Of a stretch of DNA of 46,195 bases, positions 16,501 through 23,965 are shown piece after piece. Each line of letters starts with the position of its first letter. Positions within the stretch are counted from its first letter, which is position 1. Made by a program: the position numbers and the translations under genes. This DNA comes from a virus: IMG/VR virus record IMGVR_UViG_3300007352_000148, positions 1 to 46,195 of that record, one strand, 5' to 3'. Under the pieces are notes generated by a model, which saw only the letters and a list, made by a program, of their open reading frames with translations, was not told where the DNA came from and searched no databases.

Positions 16501-17889
16501 TCAATGCCCTCCGTATTTTTTTTCTGCGTTTTCGAACCGTGTGAACCTGTTCAGGAAAGTGAGATCCACCTTCCCAATGGGCCCGTTTCTCTGCTTCCCA
16601 ATGATAACTTCTGCCCGGCCGCGCCTTTCACAAAGGCATTCACCGTCAATAGGACATTCACACTTGTTGTATACTTCGGCCCGGTAAATAAACAGGATCA
16701 CGTCTGCGTCTTGCTCTATGGCTCCGGATTCTCTCAGGTCGGCAAGCATGGGCCGCTTTTCCTTCCCCGGCCTGTTTTCCACTGCTCGGTTCAACTGGGA
16801 GAGCGCTATCACCGGTGTTTTCAGTTCCTTTGCCAGCGCCTTGAGTGATCGTGATATGTTTGATATTTCCTGTTCTCGGCTGCCCTCATTCCCCTTCCCG
16901 CGCATCAGCTGCAGGTAATCCACAATAACCAAGTCCAGCCCCTGATCCGCTTTTAATCTCCTTGCTTTTGCGCGCAGTTCGAGGGAGGAAATAGCTGCCG
17001 TATCATCGATATAAATTTCCGCATCCGACATTGTGCCGGCTGCATGGGAAAGGGGAGACCAGTCGCGTTCTGCCAATTGCCCGGTCCGGATTCGGTGCGC
17101 GTCCACCCTTGCCTGTGACCCCAGCATGCGAAGCACCAACTGCTCTTTCGACATTTCCAAACTGAACACTGCTACCTTCTGCCTTTTCTCGATTGCTGCA
17201 TATTCAGCAATATTGAGAGCGAATGCGGTCTTTCCCATGGACGGTCGGCCAGCAATAATAATCAAATCGCTCGGCTGGAGGCCAGACAGCATGTCATCAA
17301 GATCCACAAACCCGGTTGCCACCCCAGTGATCTTCTCTTTTCTTTCATACAACCTCTCAATCATCCCAAAGCTATCCCCCACGATCTGGCGCATGGGGGA
17401 AAATGAATCCTGAGTCTTCTTTTGGGCTATTGTGAATATCTTCTCTTCTGCTTGATCCAGAAGTTCGTCAATACTCATTGTGCGGGCATCGTCGTAACTC
17501 TGGGTGATGATGTCGGTAGCGGAGTGGATCAGTTGGCGCAGGACCGATTTTTCGCGTACAATCCGGGCGTGGTTTTTAATGTTCGCGGCAGTTGGGACCA
17601 AACTGACTAGAAACGCAAGATATGAGGCTCCGTCCACCTGTTCAAGGCCCACCTTGCCGCGGATCGCATCCGGGAGTGTAACCAGGTCAATTACTTCCCC
17701 ACCCTCATACATTTCCGCCATGACACTATAGATTCTACGATGGGAGTCTTTATAAAAATCATCGGCGGTCAGAAGGTCGACAACATTTTCTATTGCGGAA
17801 TTTTCAATGAGTATGGCGCCCAGCACCATCTGTTCGGCTTCAAGGTTTTGCGGCGGCAGTTTCTGAAGGCTGATTTCACTTTGCGACAT
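16501..17889 (-). CDS. dnaB: Replicative DNA helicase
   Basis: 462 residues, the usual DnaB length. The N-terminal domain starts LPPQNLEAEQMVLGAIL. The RecA-like domain has Walker A GRPSMGKT (about 214-221), Walker B DLVIVDYLQLM (about 318-328) and the LRESGAIEQDADVI motif with the arginine-finger region. The ring helicase unwinds DNA at the phage fork. The start overlaps the 3' end of the initiator gene by 14 bp, so loader and helicase are co-expressed. A Cys-rich loop (CECPIDGECLC) near 405 is unusual and may bind metal. Confidence 0.95.
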   Translation of the reverse strand: MSQSEISLQKLPPQNLEAEQMVLGAILIENSAIENVVDLLTADDFYKDSHRRIYSVMAEMYEGGEVIDLVTLPDAIRGKVGLEQVDGASYLAFLVSLVPTAANIKNHARIVREKSVLRQLIHSATDIITQSYDDARTMSIDELLDQAEEKIFTIAQKKTQDSFSPMRQIVGDSFGMIERLYERKEKITGVATGFVDLDDMLSGLQPSDLIIIAGRPSMGKTAFALNIAEYAAIEKRQKVAVFSLEMSKEQLVLRMLGSQARVDAHRIRTGQLAERDWSPLSHAAGTMSDAEIYIDDTAAISSLELRAKARRLKADQGLDLVIVDYLQLMRGKGNEGSREQEISNISRSLKALAKELKTPVIALSQLNRAVENRPGKEKRPMLADLRESGAIEQDADVILFIYRAEVYNKCECPIDGECLCERRGRAEVIIGKQRNGPIGKVDLTFLNRFTRFENAEKKYGGH

Positions 17890-19021
17890 TGAATATCTCC
17901 ATTTCTTTTGCTTTATATAATCGCTGTAGTTCCGTCCACTTCATGCCGAATTTTTTAAATTCTGTGTTTGCCTCATCCGACATAACTGGTTGGCTGGTGT
18001 AGTTTACATTGTCCAATTCTTTGGCGAGTTCTTCTTGTGCGGCATTATATGTATTGCCCTCGGGCTTTTTGGGCTCCTGCCATTCCACCCAATCCTGCCA
18101 GTTATTGAACCAAGTGGATCCGTTTTTTGGTTTCTTCCATGCATTTTCCTTCATGGCAAGGTGCGTGATGTAGTTGTCAAGTGCCTTATCAATCTTGGCC
18201 AATTCATCCAGGGTGTTTACTGTAGCCTTAAAATGGCGTAATGCCTCTTTTTTACCATCCTTGTTGGGGTACCGGTTCCATCGGACCATAAATTCATTTT
18301 CATGATTAATCGACTTTTCTTTTGTAGTTTCTTTTGTAGAGTTTTCTTTTGTATGTCCTGTTTTCGGTAATGACTCTTTACCTTTTTCGGTAACACTCAT
18401 TTCCTTTTTCGGTAAGGCCGTGCTTTTTCTTTTTTCGGTAATCATACTTCGCAAAAAAGTTGACATGGCTGTCCTATTAGTGTGTGACTTCCCGTGACAA
18501 CTTTTACATAATGTGATTAAATTATCATCCGTGTTATTTGTCTGATTAAAATCAATATGATGGACAGGTAAAAATTCTTTCGTAATATGCCCTTCATATC
18601 CACAAACCATACACGCGTTACCATCGGTCACCCTTATCTTGTTTTTTATTTCTGTTATACTTACACGTCCTTTTAATATTTCCTTTTTCGGTAATGGTTT
18701 CCATGTATGAAAATCTTTATTGAAACAGTATGTTGAACACCATCCGTTTCCTTTTTCGGTAACGTTGTTTCCTTTTTTGGTAATAAGATTCATCGAAGTC
18801 AATTTATTGATGGCTTGGCACACCCGTGTCTTTGACATGCCCGTACCATCTACAAATTGAGAAAGGGAAATATCATCTTCCTTTTTGTGCCATCCATATG
18901 TTTTCCTGAAAATGAAATCGAGAACTTGACGCGCTTCTCCAGGTATTCTTGTTTTGGCGAGCGCATCCATTATTTCATTTGCAATATCTGTATGGCCGTT
19001 TTCTGCTTGTGGATTTGCCAA
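17876..19021 (-). CDS. O-like replication initiator with an inserted HNH domain
   Basis: 381 residues from a TTG with GAGAGG upstream. Residues 7-80 match the phage replication protein O N-terminal winged-helix domain (ENGHTDIANEIMDAL, then RQVLDFIFRKTYGWHKK and MSKTRVCQAINKL). Residues 135-185 are an HNH nuclease: CMVC, HHID, LCKSCHGKSH. The C-terminal part has WNRYPNKDGKKEA and GSTWFNNWQDWVEW, conserved in initiator C-termini that recruit helicase. The HNH segment interrupts an otherwise normal initiator and sits between two groups of origin repeats inside the gene. Confidence 0.85.
   Translation of the reverse strand: MANPQAENGHTDIANEIMDALAKTRIPGEARQVLDFIFRKTYGWHKKEDDISLSQFVDGTGMSKTRVCQAINKLTSMNLITKKGNNVTEKGNGWCSTYCFNKDFHTWKPLPKKEILKGRVSITEIKNKIRVTDGNACMVCGYEGHITKEFLPVHHIDFNQTNNTDDNLITLCKSCHGKSHTNRTAMSTFLRSMITEKRKSTALPKKEMSVTEKGKESLPKTGHTKENSTKETTKEKSINHENEFMVRWNRYPNKDGKKEALRHFKATVNTLDELAKIDKALDNYITHLAMKENAWKKPKNGSTWFNNWQDWVEWQEPKKPEGNTYNAAQEELAKELDNVNYTSQPVMSDEANTEFKKFGMKWTELQRLYKAKEMEIFNVAK
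18361..18441. repeat. Origin iterons, cluster 1 (four copies)
   Basis: Consensus CCTTTTTCGGTAA on the plus strand. Copies at about 18361-18370 (ten bases matched), 18381-18393, 18403-18415 and 18429-18441 (one base longer in the T run). They lie inside the initiator gene, as do the lambda-type O-binding iterons (family knowledge), and encode the repeated LPKKE and VTEKGK segments. Confidence 0.75.
18682..18783. repeat. Origin iterons, cluster 2 (three copies)
   Basis: Copies of CCTTTTTCGGTAA at 18682-18694, 18750-18762 and 18771-18783 (the last with T for C). The HNH coding segment (about 18467-18619) lies between this cluster and cluster 1, so the presumed origin is split by about 240 bp. 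Confidence 0.75.
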
Positions 19022-19064
19022 AAATTTCTACCTCTCCAAGCCCCTCATCAGGCAGTGCATTACA

Positions 19065-19820
19065 CTACGACAGGTTCACCCCTGCCGCCTCGAGCAGGTC
19101 TTTTTTGAACATGTGCTTCTTCCCCAAATGCTCCATGAGGTTCTTGGCGTCCTGGTAGAACTTTCCCCAGTCGATTTCTTCCGCCCGAGGATCGTGGTTC
19201 CACTTGCCGATTTTGAATTCATCGACATACGGCGCCGCGAAGTACATGGCCCTCAGTGATTCCTTGGGACTAATTACGGGCTCTATAGAGGCCCACGTCG
19301 ATATACCGGCGTCCTTTGCCCGGGAAAGCATCTGTAATCGGTCGTCAGGTAATGCGGCTTTTGGTTCCCATTTTCTGGATAGGTCGTTATCCATGAAAGT
19401 CAGGGTGGCGCCGATTTTGTTCCGGGGATCCTTCACCAGGAGGTCGAAGTCCTTTACCGCCCGGGTGCCGCCCTTGGTTAGAATGTTCACGGCGTTGCCG
19501 GAATCGGTTATGATCTTGAGTATGGACCGGGTGAGGCCATGGACATCGTGGTTGGCCGGGTAGACGTCGCATAGAAAGCAGAGAAATATCGGGTCCGGTA
19601 TTTTCTCCGCGCAGTCTTTTGACATCCGAGCGAAAAGGTCAGGGACGGCCGTTACTGAAGCATGAAATTTTACTTTTCCTTCTGGGCCCTTCATCCACTT
19701 GGCTGCCGGCGCATAGCAGTAACGGCATCCGTGATCGCATCCCGAGAAGATGTTCGCAGCATAGCCTTTATCCTGGTATTCTCCTGCCCTTCCTGATGGC
19801 GTGTAAAGTATCGGTCTCAA
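19065..19820 (-). CDS. Radical SAM protein
   Basis: 251 residues from a TTG with AAGGAG seven bases upstream. The CDHGCRYCYAP motif (Cys28, Cys32, Cys35) is the CxxxCxxC site for a 4Fe-4S cluster. Further pieces are CFLCDVYPANHD, LTKGG and ASIEPVIS, typical of the SplB-like/phage radical SAM group. The reaction is unknown. The neighbours (two DNA methyltransferases, a PAPS-reductase-like enzyme) make a nucleic-acid-modifying role possible. Confidence 0.85.
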   Translation of the reverse strand: MRPILYTPSGRAGEYQDKGYAANIFSGCDHGCRYCYAPAAKWMKGPEGKVKFHASVTAVPDLFARMSKDCAEKIPDPIFLCFLCDVYPANHDVHGLTRSILKIITDSGNAVNILTKGGTRAVKDFDLLVKDPRNKIGATLTFMDNDLSRKWEPKAALPDDRLQMLSRAKDAGISTWASIEPVISPKESLRAMYFAAPYVDEFKIGKWNHDPRAEEIDWGKFYQDAKNLMEHLGKKHMFKKDLLEAAGVNLS

Positions 19821-19835
19821 GGTGTGGCTCCTTCC

Positions 19836-21014
19836 CTATAAAAGCAATCCTACTTGTGCTGTTCTCTCTTTCTGTAGGGGCTCATACGCCCGCTGGATCT
19901 CGCAGCCGATCCATTGCCGCCCCAGCTGCTCGGCAACTTGGCCGGCGGTCCCGCTTCCGAAAAACGGATCAAGAACAATGTCGCCCGCCCGGGACCCTGC
20001 GAGGATGCAAGGTTCGATTAATTTTTCTGGGAACGTCGCAAAGTGTGATCCGCTATACGGTTGCGTCGCCACTTTCCAAACGGATCTTTTATTTCTCATC
20101 TCAACTACGTCTCGGACTGCGTTAGAAAAACTTGCATTCTGTTTACTTCCCTTGGCATTCATTGCGGCTTTCGGGTTGACACCCGCTTTTACCATGTGAT
20201 CTAAAGAACGCGCTATCGTCTGGCCTCCGGGCCCTCCGTCGGCATATTTGTGGCTGTCGCTTCGGCCCCGAGCATACCGGGCGTGCGTGTCAAGGGAGGC
20301 TGGTTCCATAATCGCCGCCGCATCGTAGTAGTAGCGTTCCGTCTTGGAAAGAAGAAAAATATATTCATGCGACTTCGTTGGGCGATCCTTTACGGACTCT
20401 GGCATACACTGCGCCTTCTCCCATACAATGTCACACCTGAGATACCAGCCGTCAGCACGCAGGGCAAAGGCCACCATCCACGGAATGCCGACGAGGTCTT
20501 TCTGTTTCAGCCCAGGCGGTACGGTATGCCCGAGCGTGTTCCCGACGTCCTTATACTTGTTGTCCGGCACTTGGTATGATCTCGCGGCCGCGTATGTATC
20601 CCCAAGATTCAACCACAGCGTTCCGTCATCGGCCAAAAGATCCCGCACAAATCTGAAAATCTCAACTGAGTGCTCAACGTAAAGTTGCGGAGTAGGCTCA
20701 AGCCCGAAGCAGCCGAGCCATGCACCGCATTTCTGGCACCACGTATGACTTGAATCAAAGCGTGACCCGAGCGTATGGTTCGGATCGCTGGCCGTAGTGC
20801 TTCCAGCGTTTCCCTTTGTGGAGTTTTTGAAACCCGTTTCCTGCGGACCCCATTCGTGGTCACACTCAGTATCTCCACCCCACACTGTCGGGTTATTCCC
20901 ATAATCCCGCAGCCCCCAATATGGCGGACTCGTGACGCAGGTTTGTACCTTCACGCCGTCCACTATCAGGCGCTTCATTGTTTCCCTGCAATCTCCGAAA
21001 AAGCACTTATTCAC
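19836..21014 (-). CDS. DNA methyltransferase, N4-cytosine/N6-adenine type
   Basis: 392 residues from a GTG with AAGGAG upstream. The catalytic motif TSPPYW is at 28-33, ahead of the SAM-binding motif DPFFGSGTAG near 350: the permuted order of beta-class amino-methyltransferases. TSPPYW favours N4-cytosine, but N6-adenine is not excluded. A Cys/His pair set (CDHEWG, CQKCGAW) in between suggests a small zinc-binding target-recognition insert. It probably protects phage DNA from restriction. Confidence 0.9.
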   Translation of the reverse strand: MNKCFFGDCRETMKRLIVDGVKVQTCVTSPPYWGLRDYGNNPTVWGGDTECDHEWGPQETGFKNSTKGNAGSTTASDPNHTLGSRFDSSHTWCQKCGAWLGCFGLEPTPQLYVEHSVEIFRFVRDLLADDGTLWLNLGDTYAAARSYQVPDNKYKDVGNTLGHTVPPGLKQKDLVGIPWMVAFALRADGWYLRCDIVWEKAQCMPESVKDRPTKSHEYIFLLSKTERYYYDAAAIMEPASLDTHARYARGRSDSHKYADGGPGGQTIARSLDHMVKAGVNPKAAMNAKGSKQNASFSNAVRDVVEMRNKRSVWKVATQPYSGSHFATFPEKLIEPCILAGSRAGDIVLDPFFGSGTAGQVAEQLGRQWIGCEIQRAYEPLQKERTAQVGLLL

Positions 21015-21034
21015 CCTTCAAACTCCTTCAGCCA

Positions 21035-21487
21035 TTATTTATTCTGCGCTTCTCTAAGTTTCATGTATTCACTGTTTGCCGGTATCTTGATATCGCAGCC
21101 AATGCTCTGGGCCCAGTCAAGTATTTCCGTGGTGTATTGGTATGCCTCTCCGACATCAAGTGCGGCAGTCGGTCTCAATACTTCATGGACTGTCTTTTTG
21201 CCGGTTACAACATCGGTGAATTCTCTCTGCACCCAGCCGAGAAATTTATTTTTCAACATATCTTTTACCCACTCAGGCGAACAATCAGTCCTGCCTTTGT
21301 TGATCAGGTATTTACTAATCTCCTGGTATATGACATGCTGAAATGCGTTTTGCGAAAGGGACCTATGCTCTCTCCATGGGGTAAAGGTGATGCGCCATCC
21401 TTCTTTCGGGATGCTCACTTTTAGCAACCGGGAGCATTCATCTATTTGCTCTGCGGTTGTTGCTCTGTATGATTGAGGAGTTGACAT
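21035..21487 (-). CDS. ninB: NinB/Orf-family recombination protein
   Basis: 150 residues. RSLSQNAFQHVIYQEISKYL, followed by a WVKDMLKNKFLGW segment and EYMKL at the end, matches lambda NinB (Orf), which aids RecFOR-type recombinase loading. Length is near the family's 146. The ATG was chosen; a TTG three codons upstream immediately after the previous stop is also possible. Confidence 0.8.
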   Translation of the reverse strand: MSTPQSYRATTAEQIDECSRLLKVSIPKEGWRITFTPWREHRSLSQNAFQHVIYQEISKYLINKGRTDCSPEWVKDMLKNKFLGWVQREFTDVVTGKKTVHEVLRPTAALDVGEAYQYTTEILDWAQSIGCDIKIPANSEYMKLREAQNK

Positions 21488-21496
21488 ATTGACCAA

Positions 21497-22426
21497 CTAT
21501 CCGCACAACCCGTATGCCGATTGACATTCCGATGAATCTATCAAAGCCATCATGTCCTGCTGCTTGCCTCCGTGCGTTGTCCGGGACCAGCGCACTACAT
21601 CGCGTATGCCCCGGCCCATGAGATCGCCCCGGCTGTCGTCCGGCGACGGGAAAAAAGAAGATTCCTGACGCTTGCTCGCCAGCGCAACCATGCTTTCCCA
21701 TTCGGCTATACGTTCAATCTGCTCTGGAAACCGTTTTGAAATTTCCCGGATTTCCCCCTTCGCGGCATTGATGCAAGGCATGCAGCCCACTCGATTCATT
21801 CCCATCGAATAAAGCGGGTTTGGCTTTATGCCGTGCCGAGCGTGTATCTTGAAACAGTCCTCGGCGGTCCAGTCCAATATCGGTCGGTAATTATACAGTC
21901 TGCCGTCGTCCACGCGCTCAAGAGGAAGGAGACGAGCCCGGCTCTCTGATTCGCTTGCTCGCACTCCCTGCCACGAGAAAACCATAAACGCCTCGTTGTC
22001 CAGTAGGTCAATATTGTATTCAAGTAGCGGCATGGTCTTCAAGAACTGTGTACAGAACTGGGCCTTTCGTGACGGGAAGCGCCCTTTCCAGATGCAAAGA
22101 TCAAGGTACGGGTTCCCGGTCGGGACCAGTGCTTTTGCGGCCCGCTCGATCACGCCTTGCGGCACACCCTTATCCGCCCACTTCGACAGCACGTACTCTT
22201 TCTTTCCCGCGATCTGCAGGATAAAATCCCGTTTCAGCCGGTCGATCTTGATTCCCAACTTGTACTCTAAATATTCCAGGTACTCGTAAACGATAGGATG
22301 CTCGTTCCCTGTGTCGGCAAAGACAAACCGGCACTCATCCATGTTGTACTGCTCAATGGCAAGCAGTGCCGTTGCCGTTGAATCCTTCCCACTACTCATC
22401 GATACCACGCGCAAAACTTTCAACAT
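21497..22426 (-). CDS. PAPS-reductase / PP-loop ATPase family protein
   Basis: 309 residues. The PP-loop SMSSGKDST is at 9-17, followed by VFADTGNEHP and a later FCTQFLK. A likely Fe-S or zinc Cys set is VGCMPC with a terminal YGLCG. Phage members are homologous to CysH and to DndC, which activates sulfur incorporation into the DNA backbone. Whether this one reduces PAPS or modifies nucleic acid is not decided by sequence. The ATG follows AGGGGTG. A GTG three codons earlier is also open. Confidence 0.8.
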   Translation of the reverse strand: MLKVLRVVSMSSGKDSTATALLAIEQYNMDECRFVFADTGNEHPIVYEYLEYLEYKLGIKIDRLKRDFILQIAGKKEYVLSKWADKGVPQGVIERAAKALVPTGNPYLDLCIWKGRFPSRKAQFCTQFLKTMPLLEYNIDLLDNEAFMVFSWQGVRASESESRARLLPLERVDDGRLYNYRPILDWTAEDCFKIHARHGIKPNPLYSMGMNRVGCMPCINAAKGEIREISKRFPEQIERIAEWESMVALASKRQESSFFPSPDDSRGDLMGRGIRDVVRWSRTTHGGKQQDMMALIDSSECQSAYGLCG

Positions 22427-22542
22427 GAAAATCACCCCTATCTAACTACACATTTTAAAATGATTCGATCCATTGGTTTCCCCCGGCTGCCATACTGCGG
22501 TACGTGACCTACCGGCTTATTTGTGGGCTGGCCGGGGAAGAT

Positions 22543-22884
22543 TTATTTACTCAAACTCAATTTCAATAATCGTTTGGTCTTCCGCTCCTCTTTCTTGCGA
22601 GTACGATACTTCTTTGATGATGCTGGCGTTATCGTCTGCAAGTATTCCTGCTTTTGTAATCCCGTCCAAGACAGCTTTAATACTCGCTCCGTCGGGATCT
22701 GTGAGATGTTTTCTGATGCTATGCACTCTGATACGGCATGGTGTATGGCATCCCGTACTTTCTTTCTTTGCCATGGGCTCATGGCGAGAAGCGCGTTCCA
22801 TGTCGGCAGCCTGAACGGGAGTGCCAACACTATTTTTTTGACAGGCACCACAGATGAGCTTATTTCCTTTCCATTTACATCCAT
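22543..22884 (-). CDS. RusA-like protein, N-terminal half in this frame
   Basis: 113 residues. The ATG overlaps the HNH stop as TAATG, which makes this a real start. The first 60 residues (IVLALPFRLPTWNALLAM, PWQRKKVRDAIHHAVSEC) look like the start of a RusA-type Holliday-junction resolvase. The second half is basic and of low complexity, while the -1 frame over the same DNA encodes a clear RusA C-terminal half. Either a frameshift joins them or two overlapping genes exist. Confidence 0.55.
   Translation of the reverse strand: MDVNGKEISSSVVPVKKIVLALPFRLPTWNALLAMSPWQRKKVRDAIHHAVSECIASENISQIPTERVLKLSWTGLQKQEYLQTITPASSKKYRTRKKEERKTKRLLKLSLSK
22547..22774 (-). CDS. RusA-like C-terminal half in the -1 frame
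   Basis: 75 residues from an internal ATG with no good ribosome-binding site; the frame is open from 22918. RIRVHSIRKHLTDPDG, then KAVLDGITKAGILADD and QTIIEIEFE give the conserved Asp set and the last strand of RusA resolvases (the usual DPDN is DPDG here). Best read as the second half of the RusA gene, expressed by a -1 frameshift or as an overlapping gene. Confidence 0.5.
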   Translation of the reverse strand: MAKKESTGCHTPCRIRVHSIRKHLTDPDGASIKAVLDGITKAGILADDNASIIKEVSYSQERGAEDQTIIEIEFE

Positions 22885-23309
22885 TAATGCAAGCCATCTC
22901 TCTTTGCCTTTTCTTCAAGTTTTTCTTTATATTCGATCAATAACTGTTCATACACATCCTCGAAATCCAACATACATATCGCCCGGGCCAGCTGCCAAAG
23001 CCTGTCATAAAGCCCCGGAGATCTCTTCTCAATCCATGCCTTGAAAGCATTCTCGTTCGAGTGTGCTTCTGCATGGCATCCTACACACAGAGGGATCAAG
23101 TTTTCTTTCAAAGTGCAGGTGTTTCCATATTTCCGGTGAACAATATGGTGCGGGTGCAGCGCCATGGACGGGCTGTCCGGCCGGTTGCACTTCGCACACC
23201 GGGCATCCAGGAGTACGATCTTGCAGGCGACGGCAATGGCTTTATCCTGCCATTCCTTCTGGGGTGTCTGTCGTTCTGGTTTCGGGACCGGCTTTGTAAA
23301 AACGCTCAC
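22884..23309 (-). CDS. HNH endonuclease
   Basis: 141 residues from a GTG overlapping the upstream stop (GTGA) with GGAGG ahead; an ATG four codons upstream is the alternative. CAKCNRP, HPHHIVHRKYG and LIPLCVGCHAEAHS form the zinc-stabilised HNH fold. The helical C-terminus is unlike NUMOD homing enzymes. Could be a packaging-type or recombination-associated HNH nuclease, or a homing enzyme. Confidence 0.8.
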   Translation of the reverse strand: MSVFTKPVPKPERQTPQKEWQDKAIAVACKIVLLDARCAKCNRPDSPSMALHPHHIVHRKYGNTCTLKENLIPLCVGCHAEAHSNENAFKAWIEKRSPGLYDRLWQLARAICMLDFEDVYEQLLIEYKEKLEEKAKRDGLH

Positions 23310-23590
23310 GCCACCCTCCAATAGAGGTATTTATTAGGACCTGCGCTCGGCACAGCCTTCCTGTCCAATAACCCCATATCCCGCATTTCCCGGAGCGCCT
23401 GGGCCGCTGTTGTCTGTATCATGTCGTGCTGACTCGCCAGTTCGCGGGATGAGATGCAAGGGACTTTACGGAGTAGGTTGAAAATTCTCTTCTGCGTAGG
23501 TGACAGTCCTCGGATAAGCACGGCATTCATGTCCGGGGCTATCTGCGGGTGCTTCTTTTTCAGGCGTATGAGGTCTTTGAGGGAAATCAC
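23306..23590 (-). CDS. Winged-helix DNA-binding protein
   Basis: 94 residues from a GTG overlapping the upstream stop (GTGA), preceded by GGCGG. RIFNLLRKVPCISSRELAS, then TTAAQALREMRDMGLL is a MarR-like winged helix with turn and recognition helix. It lacks a second domain, so it is probably a small DNA-binding regulator. Confidence 0.65.
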   Translation of the reverse strand: MISLKDLIRLKKKHPQIAPDMNAVLIRGLSPTQKRIFNLLRKVPCISSRELASQHDMIQTTAAQALREMRDMGLLDRKAVPSAGPNKYLYWRVA

Positions 23591-23955
23591 GCCTTCACCG
23601 CCTTGAAATAGGATATGAGGTCCTCCAGTGAATGAAACACCGGTATCCCGAGAGAATATGCGCGTTCCAGTTCCTTCTGTGCCCCGCGGCTGTTTTCCCA
23701 ACCTTCCACGAGTAAAATTGCGTCACTTACTTCCATCCACGCTAACGACTGCGCCTGTATCATCTCAATCGGGATAGACTCGCCTTCGCGGAGTTGGAAA
23801 AATAAACTGTAATCAATAAACGGGGAAAATACCGCAAAACCTTCTAGGAGCAGCTGGGTGGATATCCGCATGCCCTTCCGGAGATTGTCGAGGAACTTGA
23901 TAGGGTTGGGGTCGCTCATCGCGCCAGCACAATAGATACGCTTCTTGGTATTCAA
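23587..23955 (-). CDS. Nucleoside 2-deoxyribosyltransferase-like protein
   Basis: 122 residues from a TTG with AGGGAGG six bases upstream, which decides the start. KKRIYCAGAM, the EVSDAILLVEGWENSRGAQKE block and a C-terminal LGIPVF match the DUF4406/nucleoside deoxyribosyltransferase-like Rossmann fold. These are thought to act on nucleotides or their derivatives. Activity unproven. Confidence 0.7.
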   Translation of the reverse strand: MNTKKRIYCAGAMSDPNPIKFLDNLRKGMRISTQLLLEGFAVFSPFIDYSLFFQLREGESIPIEMIQAQSLAWMEVSDAILLVEGWENSRGAQKELERAYSLGIPVFHSLEDLISYFKAVKA

Positions 23956-23965
23956 TGATTCCTCC

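Noticed and set aside
16232-16504. Alternative ORF just after dnaB
   Set aside because: It overlaps the dnaB stop and the coupled 74-residue ORF in another frame; low-complexity Thr/Arg composition.
18361-18783. CRISPR-like array from the spaced 13-bp repeats
   Set aside because: Repeats are too short, irregularly spaced and coding; the iteron explanation fits.
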